This document shows, piece after piece, positions 8,464 to 16,107 of a stretch of DNA of 64,000 bases (its first letter is position 1; each line of letters starts with the position of its first letter). A program made the translations under genes and the position numbers. Under the pieces are notes generated by a model. That model saw only the letters and a list, made by a program, of their open reading frames with translations, did no database searches and was not told where the DNA came from. Origin of the DNA: Vagococcus carniphilus (GTDB lineage: Bacteria; Bacillota; Bacilli; Lactobacillales; Vagococcaceae); contig NZ_CP060720.1 of assembly GCF_014397115.1 (NCBI RefSeq), forward strand, positions 2,000,001-2,064,000, read 5' to 3'.

Positions 8464-8728
8464 GTTCTTGCCCTCTTTCTAATTGTTCAAATTTTTGACG
8501 GTATTTAAAAGAAATAATGGATGAAAAAAAGATTGTTACAATAACAGGAAGCAATAAAACTTTTGTTAAAATGGCACCTATCAAGCTTACTCCGATAGCT
8601 AAGATACTAATCATAATAATTTTTAACAAGGAATAAGCCATTATCCATTTAGGAACTTTCTTTTTTTCTAAAAATAAATGAGTTATAAAAAATGTACCAA
8701 AAGCTATCAAAGCAACTAAATATGTCAT
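8456..8728 (-). CDS. Small three-helix membrane protein of unknown function
   Basis: A 90-residue hydrophobic protein with three predicted membrane helices: residues about 3-20, 30-52 and 55-72. A basic loop (EKKKVPK) separates the first two, and a charged tail SFKYRQKFEQLERGQEHV follows the last. I recognise no family. It lies between the EIIC gene and the DUF871 gene, overlapping the latter, so it is co-translated with them. It may be an accessory to the EIIC permease. That is inference from position only. Confidence 0.65.
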   Translation of the reverse strand: MTYLVALIAFGTFFITHLFLEKKKVPKWIMAYSLLKIIMISILAIGVSLIGAILTKVLLLPVIVTIFFSSIISFKYRQKFEQLERGQEHV

Positions 8729-8776
8729 TATTTAAAAGGTAAGTAATGGATACTTACCTCCTTCACCTCCTAAATT

Positions 8777-10063
8777 TTATTGATTCATCTCTCTTTCAAG
8801 TTGTTGTTTTTCAAACACTTTAAAGAATGGATAGTAAATAGCTAAGGTAATAAAGAAATTAACAATAACTAATGCCCCTGCCATTAAACTCCAGTCAGTA
8901 CTCATCCATGCAGCGATTGGTGAAATCATTGAAAATGGTAGACGAAGCGCCATCATTGGAACAACATCTGTAATGGTTAGAAAATACGAGAGAGTTGTTG
9001 TGACTAAAGGTGCTAGAATAAATGGGATACCTAAAATTGGGTTCATAACAATTGGAGCCCCAAAAATAATTGGTTCATTAATATTAAAAAGTCCTGGTAA
9101 AAAGGATAACTTACCTAAACTTTTCAGGTAAGCTGATTTTGACGTTAGGAATAGAACAACTAAAGCTAAGGTTCCACCAGCTCCACCAATCCAAACAAAC
9201 CATTGTAAAAATTGTTCTGTAAAGATATTTGGTAAATTACTAGCAGCTACTCCATTAGCAAATGCATCAGCATTTTCAGCAATTGAAATATCCCAGAACG
9301 GACGAATAACTGGTCCCATAATTGCTGGCCCATGAATTCCTAAAACCCAGAAGAATGTAATCAGAAACACTGTTAGTAAACCACCAAACAAACTATTTCC
9401 TGCTAAAACATCTTTCATTGGCATTAATAAATTACTTAAAAAATTATTAATATCAAAATGAAGTAAATATTTAACTCCCCAGAAAAATAGAATAATCACA
9501 GCAGCTGGAAAAAGTGCGATGAATGAATTTGCTACTTCAGGAGGAACACCTTCAGGCATTTTAACGGTGAAATCTTTTTCCTTCATAAAGCGGTAAATCT
9601 CAACTGAAATAATGGCTGTTACAATTGAACCAAATAAAGATGAAGAGCTTAATTGAGCAATATTCAACCAACGCCCTGCTGTGATAACGCCATCAACATC
9701 GTCCATTACTCTAACAGGACTAACGGACGTGATAATAAAGGCCATAGTTGCCAACATCCCACTCGTCAATGCGTCTAATTTATAACTCTGAGCTAAAGAA
9801 TAGGCTATACCAAACGTTGCATATAGCGCCAAAATTCCTACAGTAAATCTAAATGGAATATCTAAGACTGGTAAAAACGGTGCCATCTTTTCAGCAACTG
9901 AATCAATCGGAATGTTTAATAGAATCGTAAAAAACGAACCCACAATTGTTAATGGTAATGTAGCAATAATCCCTTTTCGAATTGCAACCATATGCCTTTG
10001 TGAACCAATTTTACCGGCTACAGGTGAAACTTTTTCTTCTAAAAAATTAACTAAATTATTCAT
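8777..10063 (-). CDS. PTS EIIC, lactose/cellobiose family
   Basis: A 428-residue EIIC permease of the cellobiose/lichenan type with about ten membrane helices. The N-terminus MNNLVNFLEEKVSPVAGKIG followed by HMVAIRKGIIATLPLTIVGS is typical. The conserved central loop HGPAIMGPVIRPFW and the substrate-site segment FNINEPIIFGAPIVMNP are present. No EIIA or EIIB gene lies in the operon, so phosphate must come from proteins encoded elsewhere. It is the first structural gene behind the GntR-controlled promoter. Confidence 0.88.
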   Translation of the reverse strand: MNNLVNFLEEKVSPVAGKIGSQRHMVAIRKGIIATLPLTIVGSFFTILLNIPIDSVAEKMAPFLPVLDIPFRFTVGILALYATFGIAYSLAQSYKLDALTSGMLATMAFIITSVSPVRVMDDVDGVITAGRWLNIAQLSSSSLFGSIVTAIISVEIYRFMKEKDFTVKMPEGVPPEVANSFIALFPAAVIILFFWGVKYLLHFDINNFLSNLLMPMKDVLAGNSLFGGLLTVFLITFFWVLGIHGPAIMGPVIRPFWDISIAENADAFANGVAASNLPNIFTEQFLQWFVWIGGAGGTLALVVLFLTSKSAYLKSLGKLSFLPGLFNINEPIIFGAPIVMNPILGIPFILAPLVTTTLSYFLTITDVVPMMALRLPFSMISPIAAWMSTDWSLMAGALVIVNFFITLAIYYPFFKVFEKQQLEREMNQ

Positions 10064-10086
10064 TTATAAATCCCCTTTCATAAAAG

Positions 10087-10115
10087 ATTATAACGTTATA
10101 ACTTTTATAAGTAAA
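10087..10115 (-). promoter_or_regulatory. Promoter of the PTS/DgaE operon with an overlapping GntR operator
   Basis: On the minus strand TTTACT (10110-10115), a 17-bp spacer and TATAAT (10087-10092) form the promoter, and AAAGGGG precedes the EIIC ATG. The perfect 14-bp palindrome TTATAACGTTATAA (10088-10101) covers the -10 element. A bound dimer would block RNA polymerase, and the adjacent GntR/UTRA regulator is the obvious candidate. Confidence 0.7.
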
Positions 10116-10136
10116 GAAGAATTTGTTAATTTCTTC

Positions 10137-10832
10137 TTAAACTTCGTAATCGATTACATATGCTTGTTTTACCGTATCGTAGTAAGCAATTGTGTATTCA
10201 ACTAAAAAATTGTTTTTATCATAGGATTTTCTGATTCTCTTTAAAGCAAAGTCTTTAGTGAGTTTTAACATTTGTTTAATTTCCTCTGAAACGACTTCAG
10301 CAGAAAACTCATCATCAATATACGAAATTTGCGTTCCTACAGATGCCATAAACGTATACAACGAAAAATTCTTTTGCTCAACAATCGTTAGATCTGTATG
10401 TTTTGGAACTGAAATGTAATGTCTAAACAAAATAGCCGGTTCATGACTAATATTAAACATTCTAGATATTTCAACTATTCGGTCATGTTTAAAATTTTCT
10501 TCCGAGTAAAGATCCGTTTCAACTGCAGCTAGAACTTTTTTTTCAACTTGTTTACCACTTTTTTCTAAAATAGTTGTGAATGAACTAGCTTTAGATAAGA
10601 TATTAAATGGTCTATTACTAATGACCTCTGTTCCTTTTCCACTTTGTTTAACTAAATATCCTTCATTACAAAGTATTTGAATTGCTTTTCTAACAGTTAT
10701 CTTACTCACATTGTACATTTCTTCTAATTCATTTTCAGTCGGTATATAAGAGTTTATCGGGTATTTTCCTTCTATAACATCTTTTTTGATTGAATCCGAA
10801 ACTTCTTGGTATAAAATCTTTTTATTTTTCAT
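10137..10832 (-). CDS. GntR/HutC-family transcriptional regulator with UTRA domain
   Basis: A winged helix-turn-helix of the GntR type occupies residues 1-70 (LYQEVSDSIKKDVIEGKYPI, TENELEEMYNVSKITVRKAI, VKQSGKGTEV). A UTRA ligand-binding domain follows (SRMFNISHEPAILFRHYIS through RIRKSYDKNNFLVEYTIAYYD). HutC/FarR members sense sugar phosphates or small organic acids. It sits immediately upstream of the PTS operon in the same direction and very likely controls it through the palindrome at the EIIC promoter. The ATG is preceded by AAGGGGTG. Confidence 0.88.
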   Translation of the reverse strand: MKNKKILYQEVSDSIKKDVIEGKYPINSYIPTENELEEMYNVSKITVRKAIQILCNEGYLVKQSGKGTEVISNRPFNILSKASSFTTILEKSGKQVEKKVLAAVETDLYSEENFKHDRIVEISRMFNISHEPAILFRHYISVPKHTDLTIVEQKNFSLYTFMASVGTQISYIDDEFSAEVVSEEIKQMLKLTKDFALKRIRKSYDKNNFLVEYTIAYYDTVKQAYVIDYEV

Positions 10833-10981
10833 ACAAGTAATTCACCCCTTCGTTAACCACTTTTCAAACTATTTAGTTTAGTTTATCATGGTTAATTCTT
10901 TTTTGCATTATTTACTTAAAAATAACACATTATTGTTTTTTTATTTTACCATAAAATTAGCTACTTTACTTATGTTTCAAT

Positions 10982-11016
10982 AAAAAAAGACTAAGAATTA
11001 ACTTCTTAGTCTTTTT
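10982..11016 (-). terminator. Terminator of the class I aldolase gene
   Basis: AGACTAAGAA (10988-10997) pairs with TTCTTAGTCT (11003-11012). The stem is flanked by A7 on the left and T5 on the right, so it can work in both directions. It lies just beyond the aldolase stop codon. Confidence 0.8.
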
Positions 11017-11022
11017 AATCAT

Positions 11023-11913
11023 TTATTTAATAGATGCTTTATAAATAGAATTTATACTTTCTTTCAAAGCAAAATCAAATTCCATGTCCGTTTCTTGATA
11101 AGCTAAACCTTCTTCAAGCGCTCTTGAGAAACTAGCAATCATTCCTTTATTCTCGCTTAATTTTTTGTCTGCTTCTGCTTTATTGAAGCCACCTGAAAGT
11201 GCTGCTAATCGAACAACATTTGGATGGTCGATCAATTCTTCGTAAAAATTAGGTATTTTAGGCAAGCTTAATTTCAAAATAACTTTAACGTTAGAATCTA
11301 AATTATTTAAACTAGTTAACAATTCTTCTTTCAAAATAATTTCTGCTTTACCTTTTTCAGGACTATTAATATCAATCTCAGGTTCAATAATAGGAATAAA
11401 TCCTTGATTAAAAATAGTAGTAGCTAATTCAAATTGTTGCTCCACAACATCTTTAATACCAACTGGATTCGCACTTAGAATAAGAGAACGCATTTTAGTT
11501 CCGAAAACATTATATTTCTTAGCTTCTTCTAATAACTCATTTAAATTTTCAATTGGTTTCATCATTTGAGCGCCACTTTTAAGAACATCAAGCCCTTGAT
11601 CAATTTTTAAAAATGGAATGATTCCTTTTTTATCCCATAAGTATTCACACGTATTGATTCCTTCAATCGTTCTTTTCATTGTGTCTTCAAACAAAATGGC
11701 CGCTAAGATGTAATCAGAAGAAAAATCTGGACTTGCTATAATTCGGTATCTCATATCATGAGCTAAATTAAACATCTCTTCATCCGTATGATAAGTGTCA
11801 TCTGGTATGCCGTAATCTCTTAACACAGTTGGAGTACTTCCGCCACTTTGATCTAACGCAGCAATGAACCCTGGTTTATCTGACATGATTTTTAATCTTT
11901 TTTCATCTATCAT
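11023..11913 (-). CDS. fda: Fructose-bisphosphate aldolase, class I (bacterial)
   Basis: Schiff-base (class I) aldolase interconverting fructose-1,6-bisphosphate with glyceraldehyde-3-phosphate and dihydroxyacetone phosphate. Diagnostic stretches are GFIAALDQSGGSTPTVLRDYG near the N-terminus, FLKIDQGLD, IPIIEPEID and VILKLSLPKIPNFY, which hold the conserved Glu and catalytic Lys. The start is placed at MIDEKRL because the six codons upstream (from 11931) contain the GGGAGAG ribosome site itself. Terminators on both sides indicate a monocistronic transcript. Gluconeogenic or stress use beside a class II enzyme elsewhere is common in related species. Confidence 0.9.
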   Translation of the reverse strand: MIDEKRLKIMSDKPGFIAALDQSGGSTPTVLRDYGIPDDTYHTDEEMFNLAHDMRYRIIASPDFSSDYILAAILFEDTMKRTIEGINTCEYLWDKKGIIPFLKIDQGLDVLKSGAQMMKPIENLNELLEEAKKYNVFGTKMRSLILSANPVGIKDVVEQQFELATTIFNQGFIPIIEPEIDINSPEKGKAEIILKEELLTSLNNLDSNVKVILKLSLPKIPNFYEELIDHPNVVRLAALSGGFNKAEADKKLSENKGMIASFSRALEEGLAYQETDMEFDFALKESINSIYKASIK

Positions 11914-12025
11914 ATTTTTTCTCTCCCTCATATCTTGATAGTTTCATTATATTATAAAACATTCTTTATTTTAAGAAAACAACTTTTTCATGAAATTTTC
12001 TTAATTTTTAACTTATTTTTCTGTA

Positions 12026-12059
12026 ATAAAAAGAGGGCATCTAAAATAGATATCCTCTT
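12026..12059 (-). terminator. Terminator of ktrB
   Basis: AAGAGG-gc-ATCTA (12031-12043) pairs with TAGAT-at-CCTCTT (12047-12059). A T-rich tract follows on the minus strand. Confidence 0.65.
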
Positions 12060-12073
12060 AAATACTTGGATCG

Positions 12074-13408
12074 TTATCCTACTAAAACATTTTCTTTCGG
12101 ATAATTAAATTTATGACCTTGTGAACTTATTTCTTTTCTGATTAAAGCAAAAATAACAGTATAAAGTCCAACTCTTCCAATAAACATTAATGACATAATC
12201 AGTAATTTACCAAATACAGTTAGATTAGGTGTTAAGCCCATTGTTAATCCAACAGTGGCAAATGCTGAAACAACTTCAAATAAAACATATTCAATACCTG
12301 ATTGATACGGTATAGCCTCTGTCATTGCTAAAACTAATGAACTGACAAAGCAAATTAAACTTGAAAAGAAGACAAACATAAATCCTTTTAAAACTGTTTT
12401 TAAAGGGATGGTTCGTCCAAATCCTTCAGCAGATTCTCTTCCCTTTAATAAACTAATTAGTTGAACAATTAAAACCCCGATAGTTGTTGTCTTAACACCA
12501 CCAGCTGTTGAGCCTGAAGTTCCACCTATAAACATTAAAACAATTGTTAATAGAATTCCTGCATAGCTCATTGAACCATAGTCTAACGAAGCAAATCCTG
12601 CTGTTCTTGGTGTGACGCTTAAAAAGAAGCTATTAGATAATTTATTGCTCAAGTCAGTAGCTCCACCTGTGTCTGTAAAGAAGAAGATTATTGTTCCAAA
12701 AAAGACTAAAAAAGTTGAAACAGATAAAGCAATTTTTGTGTGCAATGATATCTTTCTATTCTTTTTAAAATGAATTAAGTCATACCAAACAATAAAACCA
12801 AATCCACCAGATAAAATCAAAAGTGCTATTACAACTAAAACGAAATTATTTCCTCTGTAACCAATCAAACTATCTCCAAACAAGTCAAAACCAGCATTAC
12901 AAAAAGCTGAGACAGAATGAAAAATACTGAAGAATACTCCACGCTTAACACCATATTCAGGAATAAATTGAGTGCTCAATAATACCATACCAATAAACTG
13001 AATAATAAAAGAAAAACGGACAACGAATTTCAATAACTTAACAACTCCGCCATGGCTATCTAAATTCAACATATCTTTCATCAATAAGCGTGACTGAAAA
13101 GATAGTCTTTTTTTAAACATTAAAGCTAAAATCAAAGCAACAGACATAAAACCAAGACCACCTAATTCAATTAGAATTAGCATAACTGATTGCCCTAACG
13201 GATTAAATACTTCTGAAATATTTATCGGTGTTAACCCTGTCACACAAACTGCTGATGTAGCTACAAAAAGCGAATCAATATATGCCAGACTTTGTCCTGG
13301 TTGATGCATAATAGGTAGCCATAGTAAAAAAGAACCTATAAAAATTATGAACAAAAACATAAACGCAATGAATTGTACATTACTCATTTTAAAATTTTTT
13401 TTAATCAT
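12074..13408 (-). CDS. ktrB: Potassium uptake protein, KtrB/TrkH family
   Basis: Na+/H+-coupled K+ translocating subunit with the four-fold pore-loop architecture of the TrkH/KtrB superfamily. The four selectivity-filter loops are visible in order: TSAVCVTGLTP, FHSVSAFCNAGFD, SVTPRTAGFASLD and FEVVSAFATVGLTMG. The intramembrane glycine/serine gate loop GGTSGSTAGGVKTTT follows the third. Length (444 aa) is that of KtrB rather than the longer TrkH. The cytosolic gating subunit KtrA is not encoded in the neighbourhood and must come from elsewhere. The 200-bp upstream gap holds a directly repeated TGATAC but no recognisable ydaO-type riboswitch. Confidence 0.92.
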   Translation of the reverse strand: MIKKNFKMSNVQFIAFMFLFIIFIGSFLLWLPIMHQPGQSLAYIDSLFVATSAVCVTGLTPINISEVFNPLGQSVMLILIELGGLGFMSVALILALMFKKRLSFQSRLLMKDMLNLDSHGGVVKLLKFVVRFSFIIQFIGMVLLSTQFIPEYGVKRGVFFSIFHSVSAFCNAGFDLFGDSLIGYRGNNFVLVVIALLILSGGFGFIVWYDLIHFKKNRKISLHTKIALSVSTFLVFFGTIIFFFTDTGGATDLSNKLSNSFFLSVTPRTAGFASLDYGSMSYAGILLTIVLMFIGGTSGSTAGGVKTTTIGVLIVQLISLLKGRESAEGFGRTIPLKTVLKGFMFVFFSSLICFVSSLVLAMTEAIPYQSGIEYVLFEVVSAFATVGLTMGLTPNLTVFGKLLIMSLMFIGRVGLYTVIFALIRKEISSQGHKFNYPKENVLVG

Positions 13409-13548
13409 TTTTTTCCCTCAAATATTTTAGTATCTGATTCATTTTACCCTTCCTTAGAGATTAGTTCAACTATAATTAAAGAGAAGTATTTGTTCGTATA
13501 ATGATACAAAAGTTTGATACATTCTCTTCATTATTGATGATCTGAACA

Positions 13549-13590
13549 AAAAAATAAAAATCACAAAAATATTTCAATTTTTGTGATTTT
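13549..13590 (-). terminator. Terminator of the large Ig-repeat surface protein gene
   Basis: A 14-bp perfect stem (13557-13570 with 13577-13590) has a 6-nt loop. It lies 20 bp beyond the stop codon, with an A-rich left flank giving T residues on the minus strand. Confidence 0.75.
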
Positions 13591-13610
13591 CATTTTAATT
13601 ATTAAATTTC

Positions 13611-15872
13611 TTAGTTAGTTTCTTTTCTCAACTTAAAAGAAACTAATATGAAAACTCCTGAAATCATTAAAATTCCAATAATCAGTAACTCAGAATTATT
13701 AGTTTCGCTAGTTTGTGGTAAAGGTTTAACTGGTTTCGTTGTTACTGGCTTACTAGCAGTTGGTTTATTACCAACAGATGTTCCTGAAACTGGTTTTCCA
13801 GATTGTTTTACTGTAATAGTTGCTACTTTTTTTAAATCTCTACATTCATAGGTTACTTTGTATGTACCTGCTTTTTGAGTATTAACTTCACCAAAAATAA
13901 GTATTTCTTTTTCTACATCAGTCCAAGATAATTTAGTTCCATTGTTCATTAATACATACTCAAAATTATCTTTAGCATTCCATTTTGAACCTACAACCAG
14001 CGTGGTATCTTTAAGAATAAGAGATTTAGCTTTAACTTCTTCTACCGTAATTTTTGCTACATTAGTTAATCCTCTAAATTTGTATGTTATCTTATAAGTA
14101 CCCGCCTTTTGCGTATTAACCTTACCATCAACAGTTATTTCTCTTTCAACATCTTTCCACAATAATTTACTTCCATCACTCATTAAAACATAATTAAAAT
14201 TATCTTTAACATTCCATTTTGAATCTACAAATATCTTAGTATCTCTAACAACTAATTTTTTTGCTGTCACTTCATTTTGTTTTTTAACCGTAACAGTTGC
14301 TACTTTTTTAATGTCTCTGTAAGTATAAGTTACTTTATAGGTACCTGCTTTTTTCGTATCGACTGAACCTGTTACCTCTATCTCTTTTGAAACATCAGAC
14401 CAGGATAATTTACTTCCATTACTCATCAAAACATATTCGAAATTATCTTTAGCATCCCACTTAGAGCCTACATCTATTTTTGAATCTTTTACTACTACAT
14501 CTTTAGCTGTAACATTTGCTTCAACTATTATTGTTGCTACTTTTTTTATATCTCTATAATTATAAGTCACTTTATAGGTACCTGCTTTTTTCGTATCGAC
14601 TGAACCTGTTACCTCTATCTCTTTTGAAACATCAGACCAGGATAACTTACTTCCATCACTCATTAAAACATATTCAAAATTATCTTTGGCATCCCACTTA
14701 GAGCCTACATCTATTTTTGAATCTTTTACTACTATATCTTTAGCTGTAACATTTGCTTCAACTATTATTGTTGCTACTTTTTTTATATCTCTATAATTAT
14801 AAGTCACTTTATAGGTACCTGCTTTTTTCGTATCGACTGAACCTGTTACCTCTATCTCTTTTGAAACATCAGACCAGGATAACTTACTTCCATCACTCAT
14901 TAAAACATATTCAAAATTATCTTTGGCATCCCACTTAGAGCCTACATCTATTTTTGAATCTTTTACTACTACATCTTTAGCTGTAACATTTGCTTCAACC
15001 GTCACTGTTGCTACTTTGGTAAAATCTCTAAAGTTATAGGTTACTTTGTAGGTGCCTGCTTTGGCTGTATCCACTGATCCTGTTACAATTACTTCTTTGG
15101 AAATATCAGACCACAATAGTTTACTTCCATCACTCATTAAAACATATTCAAAATTATCTTTGGCATCCCACTTAGAACCTACATCTATTTTTGAATCTTT
15201 TACTACTACATCTTTAGCTGTAACATCTGCTTCAACCGTCACTGTTGCCACTTTGGTAAAATCTCTAAAGTTATAGGTTACTTTGTAAGTGCCTGCTTTG
15301 GTTGTATCCACTGAGCCTGTTACGATTACTTCTTTGGAAATATCAGACCACAATAGTTTACTTCCATCAGACATAACTACTGAATCAAAATTAGATTCAG
15401 GGTTCCACGTTTGACCTGTTTTTAACACTGTATTTTTTAAATTTAAGGCAGTTGGTAAAACTTCTGATGATTGATCTCTATTTTTTTTGGTCTCAGCTTT
15501 TTTAATAGGTTTATTGTCATCAAATACCTCAACAGTTGCTGTTTTATTCATTTTATTAAGTTTATATGTTATTTTATATGTACCAATTTTAGTTGTATCG
15601 ACTTTACCACTAACAACAATCGATTTATTTACATCATTCCAACTAAGTTTCTTTCCACTTTCATCTGTAGCAGCTTCAAAATTATTTTCAGGAACCCATT
15701 TACTATTTAAACTAATCTTACTATTCTTTACTTTCAATGTTGCTTTCGAATTTTGTCCTATTTCTTGTTTTGGTTTAGCCTGTGTTGTCTCAGCTAATGA
15801 AATAAGTGGGGTACTCAAAGAACATAATAACGTCGCAACAATAAACATTCTAATCTTTTTCATTCTATTCAC
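13611..15872 (-). CDS. Cell-wall surface protein with eight Ig-like (Big_3-type) repeats and an LPQTS sorting motif
   Basis: A 753-residue secreted protein with a Sec signal peptide (residues 1-27, ending LISLAE). Eight bacterial Ig-like domains of about 75-79 residues follow, each with the pattern SKW-x-x-x-x-NF...LSW-x-D-V-x-K-E...GTYKVTY...VATVTV. The domains resemble the Big_3 family and should form an extended stalk. A K/P/T-rich wall-spanning linker, LPQTS at about residue 718, a hydrophobic helix and an RKETN tail complete a sorting signal. The usual LPQTG glycine is replaced by serine. No ligand-binding head domain is visible. AAAGGGTG precedes the ATG. Confidence 0.85.
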   Translation of the reverse strand: MNRMKKIRMFIVATLLCSLSTPLISLAETTQAKPKQEIGQNSKATLKVKNSKISLNSKWVPENNFEAATDESGKKLSWNDVNKSIVVSGKVDTTKIGTYKITYKLNKMNKTATVEVFDDNKPIKKAETKKNRDQSSEVLPTALNLKNTVLKTGQTWNPESNFDSVVMSDGSKLLWSDISKEVIVTGSVDTTKAGTYKVTYNFRDFTKVATVTVEADVTAKDVVVKDSKIDVGSKWDAKDNFEYVLMSDGSKLLWSDISKEVIVTGSVDTAKAGTYKVTYNFRDFTKVATVTVEANVTAKDVVVKDSKIDVGSKWDAKDNFEYVLMSDGSKLSWSDVSKEIEVTGSVDTKKAGTYKVTYNYRDIKKVATIIVEANVTAKDIVVKDSKIDVGSKWDAKDNFEYVLMSDGSKLSWSDVSKEIEVTGSVDTKKAGTYKVTYNYRDIKKVATIIVEANVTAKDVVVKDSKIDVGSKWDAKDNFEYVLMSNGSKLSWSDVSKEIEVTGSVDTKKAGTYKVTYTYRDIKKVATVTVKKQNEVTAKKLVVRDTKIFVDSKWNVKDNFNYVLMSDGSKLLWKDVEREITVDGKVNTQKAGTYKITYKFRGLTNVAKITVEEVKAKSLILKDTTLVVGSKWNAKDNFEYVLMNNGTKLSWTDVEKEILIFGEVNTQKAGTYKVTYECRDLKKVATITVKQSGKPVSGTSVGNKPTASKPVTTKPVKPLPQTSETNNSELLIIGILMISGVFILVSFKLRKETN
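14275..15459 (-). repeat. Tandem 237-bp repeats encoding the near-identical Ig-like domains
   Basis: Unit boundaries recur every 237 bp (79 codons), marked by the block GCTGTAACATTTGCTTCAAC near 14512 and 14749, with close copies near 14986 and 15223. The central units differ by only a few bases, enough to preserve identical antisense frames 237 bp apart. The outer copies have diverged more. Such identity favours unit gain and loss by recombination. Confidence 0.85.
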
Positions 15873-15902
15873 CCTTTCAATTCTATTTTTATATACAATT
15901 AT

Positions 15903-15976
15903 ATAATAACATGTATTTTAATAAATAACTAACCAATCTGTGAAATAAGTTTATTAAATATTAAATTGGTATAGAT
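15903..15976 (-). promoter_or_regulatory. Promoter and upstream motif of the large surface protein gene
   Basis: An extended -10, TGTTATTAT (15903-15911), lies about 30 bp upstream of the ATG without a clear -35. Upstream of it is the 14-mer ATCTATACCAATTT (minus strand, 15963-15976). The same 14-mer occurs at exactly the same distance from the extended -10 of the paralogous gene. Confidence 0.6.
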
Positions 15977-16053
15977 TTATAAAGAAATAAAATCTAAAAA
16001 ATTTTATATTTTTTTGCTTACTTAATCATAAATATATTAAGTTCTTAGAACAA

Positions 16054-16080
16054 AAGCCAGGAGATTTTATCTCCTGGCTT
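16054..16080 (-). terminator. Terminator of the second surface protein gene
   Basis: AAGCCAGGAGAT (16054-16065) pairs perfectly with ATCTCCTGGCTT (16069-16080) over a 3-nt loop. A short T-run follows on the minus strand. Confidence 0.8.
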
Positions 16081-16107
16081 AACGTTATTTTCTACAGATA
16101 ACTCCCC

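Noticed and set aside
13409-13610. ydaO/c-di-AMP riboswitch upstream of ktrB
   Set aside because: The gap is short and lacks the expected conserved helices. Only a promoter region, a direct TGATAC repeat and the neighbouring gene's terminator are seen.
14516-15276. Plus-strand open frames repeated within the surface-protein gene
   Set aside because: They are antisense shadows repeated every 237 bp because the coding repeats are nearly identical. They lack ribosome sites and have biased composition.
14275-15459. Possible CRISPR-like array
   Set aside because: Repeat period is 237 bp, the repeats encode Ig-like domains in frame, and there are no short repeats with unique spacers.
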